Source: Polytrichum commune (Eukaryota > Streptophyta > Polytrichopsida > Polytrichales > Polytrichaceae). Taken from it: a DNA stretch of 64,000 bases. The stretch covers positions 28,334,001 to 28,398,000 of the forward strand of contig OX485809.1 of assembly GCA_950295325.1 (NCBI GenBank), given 5' to 3'. The translations under genes and the position numbers were made by a program. The notes under the pieces are model-generated. The model saw nothing but the letters and a program-made list of their open reading frames with translations. It did not search any database and had not been told where the DNA came from. Of this stretch, positions 1 through 10,108 are shown piece after piece; position 1 is the stretch's first letter; the number at the start of each line of letters is the position of its first letter.

Positions 1-1722
1 TTGCAAAGAAATGGATAGAGATCAAACATGAACCCCAAAAAACACACAAAGAAGGTATTACTTTGTGTTGGGAGGTAACATCTTCGGCAAAGTGCACTTG
101 GGAATAGGAGTGAACTATCCACGCAAAGGTTTAATGCCATAGCCAACAACTAGCAAAGAGGAGGGTGGCCACCGAGGCCTTCCCGCCATTGCCACATGGC
201 GGACCCCACACCCCCCACGTTCAAAGGGTGTCCTCCATTTGAACCTAACAGTTGTCATTTCTTGCTATAATGGCTAATGAACTACCTAGGTGGGAGGTTT
301 TATGGCAATTTTTTTTTCTTGTTCCCTCTTTCACTATATCATTTTTGTTGCCCCCCATTCTAATATTGCCATTTGGATTTAAATAGCCAATAGAAAAGTA
401 TTACATTCAAGGCTAGATGCCCACATCTCCAAGTTGGGTCCCCATCAATTACAAAGGTAAAGGAGGTCTAGTTAAAAACATGATCCTTAAAAATTTCCGG
501 CCAATTTATCTTAGGTGAATCTCCCTAGACTAATTTGGAATCTCTGATATTAATTTAAGAGTCGAATTTTCCAAAGAAATAAATATACATTGTATAATGA
601 ATTCTCTTGTGTTTTCACCTCAAGTAATAGTTGTAGGGGCCCATCTCAAAGAGTTGAGTGTCTAGCCCTGGCCCACCTGAGAGAGTTGCCACGGAAAGGA
701 TCTTTGGCCACCGGTGGCCTTGTATGTCTTTTGGCAAATGAAATTTAGTGTATCACTTGTCTTAAAATAGAATTTAGGTAAAAATGAAAAATCCTATTGC
801 ATGTTTGCTAAAGTGAGGATCCAAGTCGGAGGACTAGTATGTTTGGCCTGGGTCCTGGGATAATTCAATACAAGGTTATGAAGGTCTATTCTATGGATAT
901 TCATCTGCACAAGGGTGGGGAGCTTTTTCCAAATTCGTTGTATCTGAGTATAGCATCTGAGTATTTGCAAATCTCCAAATTCTAAAGAAGTAATTAAAAG
1001 GCAGTTTTGGTGCAGTTCTTGCTCAAAACTGTTCGTAACTTGAATCTGCTATATGCTATTGATTGTGAGGGGACACTCTAGAGATGCAATTTCTGCAGAG
1101 GGAGATAGTTACCACATACAGGATTCATGCCATAGTCTACATAATAACATTTCATCATAACCTGTAATGTAAAAAAATCATGACCTGTAATATAGTAGAT
1201 ATTGTAGCAAATAACCTCTCAACAAGCAGAATCCACAGCACAAATAAACCTGCAGTCACGTAGGTAGAGTGAGTGAGAGTGATGAGAGTTGCTCAATCTG
1301 CTTGTGTTTATGTGTGTGTCAGGTGGAGTGGAACCACCAACTGTACAACCCCAACTATGGGGGTGCAAGAGGGATGAAACAATCATGCCTTGCAGATTCT
1401 ATCTAACTCTATCTACTTGATCTACTGTTACAGATTATCACAACTGGGTGGTGGTCTTTTTCTAAGTACAGGCAAGTCTCCATGATCACCCTGTGAAGAG
1501 AAAAAAATATGTCTCTCGCTCTTTCGACTTCTCCTACAAAATATGCTGCTGCTGCTTGTGGGTTGTGAAGGTGCTGGAGAGCAAATGAATTGACATTTAA
1601 AGGAGGGTGTGATCCAGAATGGAAAAATCATAGTAATGGACAATCACATACAGCCAACTACTTTAGCAGTGAGAAATTATGCCCATATGTTCTTGAGGCC
1701 CCTGTGGTTTTTTCCTTGAAAA
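1..1722. other. Downstream flank of the DUF547 gene
   Basis: Beyond the stop codon I find no coding segment that resembles a known protein. The stretch must contain the 3' UTR and polyadenylation site, which I could not place with confidence. A GAGTGA-rich patch lies near 1266-1300. The small open frames on both strands have no recognisable motifs. Confidence 0.4.
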
Positions 1723-3777
1723 TCAGAAAATCTTCTTCAGGCCCACTTCAGCAGGAAAGAGGTATCGGAAAGTGAAATCGAGGGGAATGATGTTAAAATT
1801 TCGTGACGTGAGGATGCGGTGCCGCCTTTGTTGAATACAATCGAAGACCACAGCGACTTGATTACTAGGGAGGAGATTGCAAACCCAGTCCAGAATGTCA
1901 GAGTCTTCAACATTTTCCCGTGCGTACGTGTACAGTAACTTGGGAATGAGCAGCCGACCCTTTGGTGAGATACCCACTGATGCCCGCGTATAATCTTGGA
2001 GTGCATCTTCGAGTTGAGAATGCACATGTTTAGGTGTGTAGATGCGAACCTGCACACACACCAGGTTGTAAACAAAAGTCATTCACAAATTCAAGCTGAA
2101 GATTATGAATATCAACTCCACAGAACTTTTGGCTGGAAGTTTGTTGTTTTGCATACAACACCTTCCATGTTCAGAGGTGGAGGTTTTATGAAGAACATTC
2201 TATATCATTTCATTGCAGGTCAAACTCATTTTGGCATGCCAACAGGTGCTAAAATGAGTTTGGCCCTCAATGAATCAAAATAGGTCGCTCTTCTCTCAAA
2301 TTCAAACACTACCTCAAGCATGCACAACAAGCAGAAAGGTATTGTTAAATTCGCATGCAAAACAACGAATGAGGAAACAAAATTCCCAACCAAAACTATC
2401 GTCAAGTTGAACCATAACCCGGTAACTGGAATTTGATGGGTTCTTTCCCTCCCACTCAAGGGTCATTCTATGCTCTCCAATGAATTAATACAAAACTTTG
2501 TTACAGCTACAGAAAAGGACAGAAAAGGACTTTCTATACTGACATGTAGGTTTTCGTGCACATCTATTAAGAGTAAATGCTCGCAGATTACAAGGGAAAC
2601 CCTAGAACACAGCTTGTGCATCAGAATGCGTTATAGAGATGATTACCATGGGGGATGACCAAATTCCACTGCTCAGAGCAAAGCTGGTCAGTGGTTCGGG
2701 CTTGTCAATTGCAAATTGACTTTGACTCTCGGTCAATTTATTCTTGTGAAGTGCCATGAGGCGAGCCTGTCATCAAGGACATAGAAAGCATCAGAGACAC
2801 TTTATATACATAATACATCTCTCCCTGTTCAGCAGCATGTCGCAAATCTGGCCCATGACACTCTTCAAATGTAAAGTGCTCTTAGACTGACTACTGTGGA
2901 CTAGGTAATGAATGCAAGGAGCCCTGCCACAGGCTGCAGTAGGCACTCGACCTAATGAGCCTCCATAGTGGCAAGATAGGTGCTAGGTGTCTACAACAAC
3001 ACATGGCAAGACGATATGTGTCCATTACTAGACATAGTGGTCATGCCACAACAAGGTCATCGATTATGGGTGATAATGTGCCTCCTTGTATCCAATCAAG
3101 AATAGACACTTGGCATGCCCACTATGCTGCAGCACGTTTTGGAGTACTCACAAGCTGGGGACGGTGGGCTGTAGATTTCGACTTCAAGAGGCAAAACTCG
3201 ATTGTAGAAGCATTGAATGAGTGGCCACCAACAGTGTATGCAGCCTGTTCGGACAAAAACAGGACAACATTATTTCACTGTGATATTGCACAACGATATA
3301 TTTGAGTGATGGAAACACAGTTTGACCCTTGTGTTTCTTATAAGAACATTGCATTCAAACAAGACTATTATTTTCTTGATCGACTGTAATTACCTTCTGA
3401 AGCAAAGCAAAGAATTTCAAATCACTTCTTGGAATGCCATACGCCAGGTAAGCCTGCAGAAATACATCACTTTAAAATTTCAAGCTGTGTAGGGATGCAT
3501 TACAAATAAAAATTTCAAAGTATGAAGAAATTCATCAAACTAAATTACCTCTATAGATGGGAGGAGAGGAACAGGAGGTATAAACAAGTCAACTAATCAA
3601 GTGAACCTTTTGAATGCACTCTTTCAAACTTTTCTTCACCATTGTTCAGGTATTTCATTTTTTTCCATGAGACTTACGTGCATCAGAAGCGCGTTGTAGA
3701 GATTGATCCAGAAGGCGAGTTTTTCATCGTGCTTCAAATCTGATGGGTCTACTCTAGCCAATTCCTCCACTAATAAC
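1723..3777 (-). CDS. DUF547 domain exons and C-terminus
   Basis: Five exons (3777-3678, 3453-3394, 3244-3152, 2766-2647, 2049-1723) encode the whole DUF547 domain. Landmarks in order are DEKLAFWINLYNALLMH, AYLAYGIPRSDLKFFALLQK, AAYTVGGHSFNASTIEF, ALHKNKLTESQSQFAIDKPE, then VRIYTPKHVHSQLEDALQDY and GRLLIPKLLYTYAREN, closing with the family's tail of an RRHRI segment, PLDFTFRYLF and a short Lys/Phe end. Exon lengths of 60, 93 and 120 bp keep phase 0. The segment usually containing a Ser-Cys-Gly before HSSP reads Ser-Ser-Gly here, a minor change as judged from memory of the family. No frameshift or stop is seen, so the gene looks functional. Confidence 0.92.
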
Positions 3778-6700
3778 CTGCCAAGAGATTACCATCCAGT
3801 TGTCAAAACTTTGGAACCAGCTGTACTAGGAGGAGTCTAATCTGTAAAATCTCCAGTTCAAACTCCAAATGAGTTGGGTAAAATGTGAGTTTGAGAGCTT
3901 ATGCATAAAGCCACCCAAGTTTGCTTAAAGCTTACATTAACTTACTAAAAGAGTGGGGCGGGGCTATAAAATAGCCCCGCTTTTGAGGTTCTCATACTGG
4001 GTTTGGTGGGCCAAGCTAGCCTTGCATAAGCCGAGCCAGGATGTAAGGTGGCAGATCCCTTAAGTCAGACTCTATTGTAGATCCTAGAGTTCTCTCAAAG
4101 TTATTTGGATTGCACGAAGAGGTCCAAGAGTATCACTCAATTATCAAAATTAGGCTCCGACACAAGACGCTCTAATGCTCTTCATAGAAAAGTCACTCAA
4201 AGAAGGACTTTGCAGATAACTCTAATACATGACTAACATCCTGCAGTACAAGAATCTGTGTTGAGAAGAGGAATAATTTGGGTCCCAGAAAGTCACCTGA
4301 AACTTCCTAGAGCTTGTGCAGCATACTCAAGCTGGTCTTTCCCCACAGACAACCAGGGAACCTCCAAGGCACGGGCATAGGGACCTATCTCCGCCCACGG
4401 CACTTTACCCCTGGCTTTATAAGGATCAGGGGTGGCATCTGTCCCCAACACCTCTTCCTTCCTCCGCAGATCCACCAGAGGACTTCGAGTTATCGACAAC
4501 AAAGACGACTCGGAAAGTGAAGAGGCAGAGGAATTTGCCAGTGCTCCAAAAGGCGAAGTCGGAGATGGTATGTCACCTGAGTGTGATGACCCTATTCCTG
4601 TGTTGTTTGGATCTACAAGGTGACGGTAAATATTTATCATGCATCGCACCATTTGTTCAGAGAGCTCATTCAGAGACTGTGTCACTGAGTGTGAATCATG
4701 AGCATCACCTTCCCTGTTTATACTCTCCTGGGATCCCCAAAAATATTCACTCTCTGCTCTTGCATCCACCGGTGACCATATTGGAGATAGTGGGACACCA
4801 GACTTGATCTGCCACAAGATAAACTGGGGTGAGTGATTTTCTTGAAGATCATCAACAGTACATCACAAACCTCTAAATTCATATATAACATATCAACCCT
4901 GCATTCACAATGAAACAATGCCTAACAAACAAATATAGGGTTGTACTTTCAATTTTCTATATTTTATAGTTGCAAGACCTAAAGAGTTGAATGATGAGTT
5001 GAATCAATGTGGAATGAACCATTAGCTCACTGTTGAGGTAGCACTGAAAAGAATAATACACCCTGGAGGATATGTATCAACACTGACTCGACAGAAGTGC
5101 TGGTCATTATGTATATGATACAGGCAATTGCAGAAATCGCTTGGTGACACACCAAAAAAACAGAGAACTGTTGAAAGATCTACTGGCAGGTTACCGATGA
5201 GATGCTGGATGCTTCCAAGGAGCCCATTTGTTTCAATCTGTCAGCCTGCTTATCCTTGGTTCCTTGCCTCCGTTCCGCTCGAACCTTCAGGACACCGATG
5301 CGGTACTTAAGTCTTTGCTGCACAACAGAAATTTACATCAGTTAGGAGATAAGTATTCCTCCCAGTTTCATGCAGCCTTTATTTATTGATCTCTAGTAAT
5401 TCTGCTAACTCAACATGGCTTTCGGTCGGGAGTTGGTTGTTTTGTATACAACACCTTCCAAGTTCAAAGGGACTTCTCGGTGCACACTGGGAGAAAATGT
5501 GGAGCTTTGAATGAAGGACATTCTATATCGGATCATTGAGGGTCAAATTTATGCCAAGAGGTGCTAAATTGAGTTTGGGCCTTGATGAACTGAAATAGGC
5601 TGCCCTTCATTCAAATTCAACCACTACCTCCAAGCACTCACCACAAGTGGGGAGTTTTTTGATACCGTATGCAAAACAACCAATAAATAATCATCCGGCA
5701 CCACCTCCTCACAAAAAGTCCTATCAAGTTAATGGATAACCTTATTACATTCATAAAAATCTCATTCCCAGGACCAAAACGGTCAAAGAGTGTTACCTCG
5801 TCTACAGAGCTCTCAGCCAATTGTGCCCATGGTTGATCTTCAAAATTCATACTGTGGGGGACAGAGCCGCTCTCTGGCCGTGGATGATCATCCTCAGAAG
5901 TAAAACTCCAAGAGTCGGGCTTCGTGGCTGGTGATGTGATCATCCTTGGCACTTCCATTTCCAGTTGCTCCAACAAGCCCGAAGGCTTCACCGAGGAAGG
6001 TTTCCACAAAACTTCAGCAACAGGTAAGAAAGATCTTGAATCTTCTGCTGGTTCTGGTTCTGGTTCTGGTTCTGTTTTTGTTTCTTCTTCTTCTTCTGCT
6101 GCTGCTGCTGCTTTGGTAGGGTTTAGGGACTGATGTAGCAACGTTTCAGCAATGACAGCAGGGGAGAAACAAGGTGGGTCTTCTTCATGGGCTTCCCCAT
6201 TGGCTGATTGTAGTAGACATGGGCCTTCATGACAATCAAGATCCTCATGAGCAAACATTGCTTGTGGGTGATGCTCATGTAGTGGGATCCAGTGGTCTTC
6301 CTCTTCCAGGGGGTTGTGGTTCCAGGGTGCTTTCAGAGGGCAGAATTTGCCTTCCCAAGGGGACAGGGATGTGTGGTTAACATCAATCACATCTGGAATT
6401 GTTAACCGGAGGTCTTGTCGTAGAGTGAGTGCCTGTTGTTCCTGCTAAGACAGATGTTCGCACACCAACAATGCATCAGGGTGGCTGCCAAAATCCATGT
6501 CACTAAAAATTCTTTGTGAGATATATGGCCCTATTATGGACACTTCAAACTCCACAGGCATTTTTAGAAATTGGATTAGATCAGGAATCGTCTCATCTAG
6601 TTAGCAATTCTGATGAATCACTAAGATTGTCATTTCAAGTTTCAAAATCACAGTTGAGATGCAAAAGTTATAAGAGGTCAAAGTGAAGATTCTCTTTCTC

Positions 6701-8514
6701 CTTAACCAATCACATAGGCCCTCCCCCATTGTGATGTTTAACTATTGAACCTAGAATGGTGATGTCTTCGAAATCATCATAACACGTGTTTTTTTGGTGT
6801 CGGTCCTTAACTACAAGCCTTGCCATGTGACACTCAAATATAGGTGTCTAACGAAGTAAAAGTGACCACACACCTTAGACACTATGGACTGAACCACAGG
6901 CATAGACACAAGAAAAGAAAAGGAACTGCAGAGGATGCCTTGAAACAACTAGAAATATTGAAAGCTCATCATCTCAACGGAGAACTCAGCAATGGCGAAA
7001 TCAATCAGAGCCTTCAACAGTTAGGATAACATTAGATTTGGAATGACTGAACCATGTATGAATGCTTAAAGCTACAACATAAAAAGTGCACTTGCAACAC
7101 ACCTTCCAGGTGTTTTGAGCCTGTTCACTTTGATCTGGCTCGTCTCCATGGCTGGAGATGCACAAATCTCCACTAGAGTGAGGTGGTTGCGCAGTTTCTT
7201 CAATCAGAGATGGTGCTACTAATTGCTTCTGACCCTGCTCCTTAGAATGGGAAATTCTGACAGGTGAGCCACTAGTTTGAATTTCTTCGGTTGTCACATT
7301 ATTAGAGTCTGGGAAAGTGGGATGCAGAAGAGGCCCTTGCACTCGCATGGAGTGGGAGTGTTTTGAGGCATGTCTTAATTCCGCTATCTCTCTCTCCGTG
7401 TGTGCCTGTCCCAATTCTCTTTGTAAAGTTGCAGACTGCTCTTCTAATTTCAACACAGCTACTTCAAGCACTGTAATGTCAGCCAAGAGTTCCTGTGTCT
7501 GCACCAGAAAAGTTCATAGCATGTCAGGAATTTCATGTATTTTAACAGGAAGGTGCAAAGCATTTTTTAAGCACATGTAAGATGTCCTAATCAAATAGGC
7601 CCAATTGATTAGGCAATGCAGAGTCCCACATGAATGTCCTTACAGAAATGGGAAGATGGCGCGGAAAACTTGTCAAGGTTCCTGGTGCTTGTTCCAAGGC
7701 ACTCTCAAAGACAGCACGTAACTCAAGCTCCTCCTCCAACCGTTTCCGCAACATGAAAACCTAATCACTTGCATAATTAGACCCTTGTCACAACTTCGAA
7801 TTTTGCCACAGATAATCATTATTCTGCATTGGAAAAGACATACATGTAGTGAAGCATATATACCCGAATGTGGTCATGAAATGAATGTACTTACTTCCTC
7901 TTCCAATTCAGAACGTTGAACGAGGCGCTCAAATGTTCTATAGTTTGACATGTAATTGAGGTCCTCATCGCCACTTCCCTATGGACATGGAGAAATCAGG
8001 CTTATTAGGACATGCTCCAAAAACATCTACGAAGCAACTGCAAACTTCGAAGTTTAAATTTGTGACCCTCCTAGACTTCGTCAGAAACATCAAGTGTACC
8101 TGGCAATAATTAAAATCAAATAAGTTTATCATTACCTCGCCTTCACCTGGCAAAGCATCTATGAATTTCTGGTTCAGACAGACTTTTGAGGCCAATGAAT
8201 GCCGACCCTTGTGCTTCTTGCGAGCCTGTTTTTGACTTGTGCTGTAGAAGAGACGTACAATATTGTCAGCTCTAAAAGTCAGTTTCTCAACAATCAGCTG
8301 AAAAAAAATCAGAGATACAATGAGAGGTGAACGCCATTACTTGAATAGTTGTGAAACAGAATTGGAACAAAATTACTATGTTAAACAAGCCATATATCAT
8401 TTCTAAAGGAGAACTGGGGTACCTCTTCGCTTCCAAATTCTTTTTGCCATGGCTTGAACTTTGGCCAAATTCATGCTCCTCAGGATTTTCAGTGCTTGTC
8501 TGAAGAGTGGACAT
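1723..8514 (-). CDS. MIP1-type leucine zipper / DUF547 domain protein, 13-exon gene model
   Basis: Proposed exons, 5' to 3' on the minus strand: 8514-8423, 8241-8136, 7978-7895, 7760-7644, 7498-7103, 6444-5797, 5317-5195, 4808-4297, 3777-3678, 3453-3394, 3244-3152, 2766-2647, 2049-1723. Every intron has GT...AG borders and all phases agree, giving about 925 residues without an internal stop, ending in TGA at 1723-1725. The order matches the plant family: an N-terminal Lzipper-MIP1 coiled coil, a variable acidic middle and a C-terminal DUF547 domain. The biochemical function of DUF547 is not established; the zipper of the founding member was described as binding a MADS-type ternary complex partner, so scaffolding is plausible but inferred. 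Least certain are the start (the ATG at 8512-8514 could lie inside an exon that begins upstream, since an acceptor-like TTAG precedes an open in-frame stretch near 8553) and the acceptor of the eighth exon (4808 or 4823, both in phase). Confidence 0.85.
2139..2368 (+). mobile_element. Intronic MITE, GGTTGTTTTG family, copy 1
   Basis: The intron between the last two exons holds a ~230-bp element with inverted ends (GTTGTTTTGCATAC at the left, GCATGCAAAACAAC at the right). Its inside matches the copies at 5432-5683 and 62,330-62,535, for example the block around ACATTCTATATC and the text near GCCAACAGGTGCTAAA. It has no coding capacity. It lies wholly within the intron and leaves both splice sites intact. 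Confidence 0.65.
3850..4245 (+). repeat. Dispersed repeat with conserved stem-loop, intronic copy
   Basis: The intron between the eighth and ninth exons holds a copy of a ~350-bp family recognised by GGGCCAAGCTAGCCTTGCAT and by the later TCTCTCAAAGTT and GGCTCCGACAC words. Other copies are at about 45,500-45,850, 52,260-52,560, 52,990-53,400 and 61,525-61,930. At 3958-3980 this copy forms a perfect 10-bp stem, GCGGGGCTAT with an AAA loop. No terminal inverted repeats were seen, so the class is unknown. Confidence 0.6.
4297..4823 (-). CDS. Exon with conserved pre-DUF547 block
   Basis: The exon runs from an acceptor at 4808 (TGGCAG) or 4823 (CCCCAG) to a GTGACT donor. About 170 codons include LNELSEQMVRCMINIYRHL, which matches the conserved block that precedes DUF547 in the family, then a Ser/Pro-rich spacer, then KVPWAEIGPYARALEVPWLS and LEYAAQALGSF. 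The final AG joins the G of the next exon to make Arg, giving a smooth run into LLVEELARVDP. The two candidate acceptors differ by five codons and neither can be excluded. Confidence 0.8.
5195..5317 (-). CDS. Short basic exon (41 codons) of the DUF547 gene
   Basis: A 123-bp phase-0 exon between TTGTGCAG and GTAACC. It encodes a Lys/Arg-rich stretch starting QRLKYRIGVLKVRAERRQG and ending in a Ser-rich tail. I do not recognise a named motif. It is accepted because both splice sites are good, the phase matches both neighbours, and the plus-strand open frame over it reads as a shadow. The charge pattern could act as a nuclear targeting or binding patch, which is inference. Confidence 0.6.
5432..5683 (+). 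mobile_element. Intronic MITE, GGTTGTTTTG family, copy 2
   Basis: Inverted ends GGTTGTTTTGTATAC and GTATGCAAAACAACC border ~250 bp in the intron between the sixth and seventh exons. The interior aligns with copy 1 (ACATTCTATATC, AGGTGCTAAA, the CACTACCTC segment). This shows that one family entered two introns of the same gene in the same orientation. Confidence 0.7.
5797..6444 (-). CDS. Long central exon, acidic linker with EP and A/E runs
   Basis: This 648-bp exon (216 codons, phase 0 at both ends) begins QEQQALTLRQDLRLTIPDV after a TCTTAG acceptor and ends SSVDE before GTAACA. It codes for a polar, acidic linker with His/Trp patches and no recognised domain. A simple-sequence tract at about 6050-6112 (plus-strand TTCTGG, TTC and TGC runs) encodes a run of alanines, then glutamates, then alternating Glu-Pro. 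This resembles microsatellite growth kept in frame. The linker separates zipper and DUF547 in this family and is its least conserved part, so the exon rests on splice sites, phase and open frame rather than on homology. Confidence 0.7.
6705..6852 (+). repeat. Dispersed repeat end (CACTCAAATATAGGTGT family) in an intron
   Basis: The intron 6445-7102 contains a block running from a C-rich start (CCCTCCCCC), through AACTATTGAACCTAGAATGG and a GGTGTCGGTCCTTAACTAC segment, to CACTCAAATATAGGTGTC. The same ordered words recur at about 32,702-32,870 and 51,637-51,795, and in inverse orientation elsewhere. It is non-coding. The short GTG-initiated frame at 6844-7029 overlaps its end. Confidence 0.55.
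7103..8514 (-). CDS. N-terminal exons: basic region and MIP1 leucine zipper
   Basis: Five exons (8514-8423, 8241-8136, 7978-7895, 7760-7644, 7498-7103) encode the first ~265 residues. A serine- and lysine-rich stretch (KQARKKHKGRH) is followed by an acidic GEGEGSGDEDL, then a long helix with heptad-like leucines: RLVQRSELEEEVFMLRKRL, ELRAVFESALEQAP, and after the next splice QELLADITVLEVAVLKLEEQ. The last block is the most recognisable signature of the family's zipper. The split codon between the first two exons (AG|C) gives serine, which supports the junction. The rest of the 7498-7103 exon is polar, rich in Ser, Glu and Gln, and probably disordered. Confidence 0.85.
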
Positions 8515-10061
8515 GAGTGAACTGAGAGCTCGGATAAGAAGATTATCACACTAACAAAAACAACAGGACCCACTCTAAACTTCCTGTGTGTCGCCAGATT
8601 TTCAGTGAATGTGGAGAATGACTCTTCACCCATCTATGAGAGCAAGAGGCTAAGAAAGTCGATCTGCATTTCCCTTGTATTTTTACACACAAATTCACTT
8701 CTGAGGGATGCCTTGAGCTACTTCTTCAGTCGGACTGCTATCCTGAACCATGTGATTTGCAAGAGAATACTAGTGGAATGCTTTCAACAATACTTCCAGC
8801 AATACTTTCAATAATGCTTACAAATGCAAGCCCTTGTTTACAATCAATTAGAAACATAGATGTGGTCCAATATGAAGCTCGACGCACATACCCAATGACT
8901 TGGACTCGCACTCGATCGACGCCTCTGATGCCCGAGCTTCTCTGTTTTCAAGTTTTTCTACATGACCCAGCACAACTTGGGTAAGGGACAGAACCCGCCT
9001 CTTGTGATTGAAAAAATAAAAAGCTTAGAACCTGTGAGACAATCTGCTGAAGCTATCAAGGAGAACTCAAAAAAATTGCTGATTCATATCACTTGGGAGA
9101 TATACTTGCAGCAACAAGTTTGTGAATGCAATAGGAGGAATAACTTCTATGTGTATCTATAACAAAGTCCACACATACACCGAGAGGTAAGCCAGTCAGT
9201 TTCTCCTCGGTCCAGGCTTGCAAGGTCCAAATCCACTGGAGAAATGCCCATCCTCACGACTGTGATGAAATTTACCGCTTATCAAAGCACGTAGGATCAA
9301 GCTTTTGGATCAAGCCTTCTCTTCCTTTCTTTCCGGCAACGCCCAAAATGAGAGGCCTGGATAGATGTTCTGAAGGTTTTAACAAAACCGCCACTACTAA
9401 GTTACCTCCTTCATAAATTATGAAGAAATTTCTAGAGGAGTCAACCATAATTGTACCCTACACCAGTGCACTAAAATGCTCATCGGCAAGGAAGTGACTG
9501 AGGTTCAGTAACATTGCTGATTGGATAGTCCTTGTTGTCGGACCACATTATCCCACATTGTATTTCACCACTTCCCATGGACAAGGTTTTGGCAGTGGTT
9601 ACCAGGTTGAGGATACATAATAAATAAGACCTCCTTTTCATCTGTCATTGAACCTCTCACTCGTTTGTTCAATCGCCCGGGAGGTTTGCAAGCCAAAATG
9701 ACAATGAAGAACGAACGCAGCTTCAGTGCCAAAAATGCAGAGAAGAAAATCTTAGAATGCACGTGCGCAAAGCGTTGACTGACAGGAAGAGAGCTTCGAT
9801 ACAGAAACCAAAATGGTTTGTGGCCAAGAAAGCAACGGAGAAGTGTTCGTATGGGATAACCCAGGAACTATTAGTGCACCAACCTACTAATCCTGCAAAA
9901 TGAAAAATAGAAGATCCTAACGAAACTCCAACACTGCTCGAAAATGCCCCACTGCATAGCCATGGCGGCAGAAAGGTTAAGAAAATGAGTGCCTAAGATT
10001 GGGGGTAGAAAAAGAAATGTCTGTCTGTCTGTCATTAAGAAAATGGGATCCAAAGATTGTG

Positions 10062-10108
<47 letters not shown>

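Noticed and set aside
6844-7029. Plus-strand 61-codon frame with plausible amino-acid composition
   Set aside because: It starts at GTG inside a dispersed repeat end, lies in an intron of the minus-strand gene and has no recognisable motif or splice signals.
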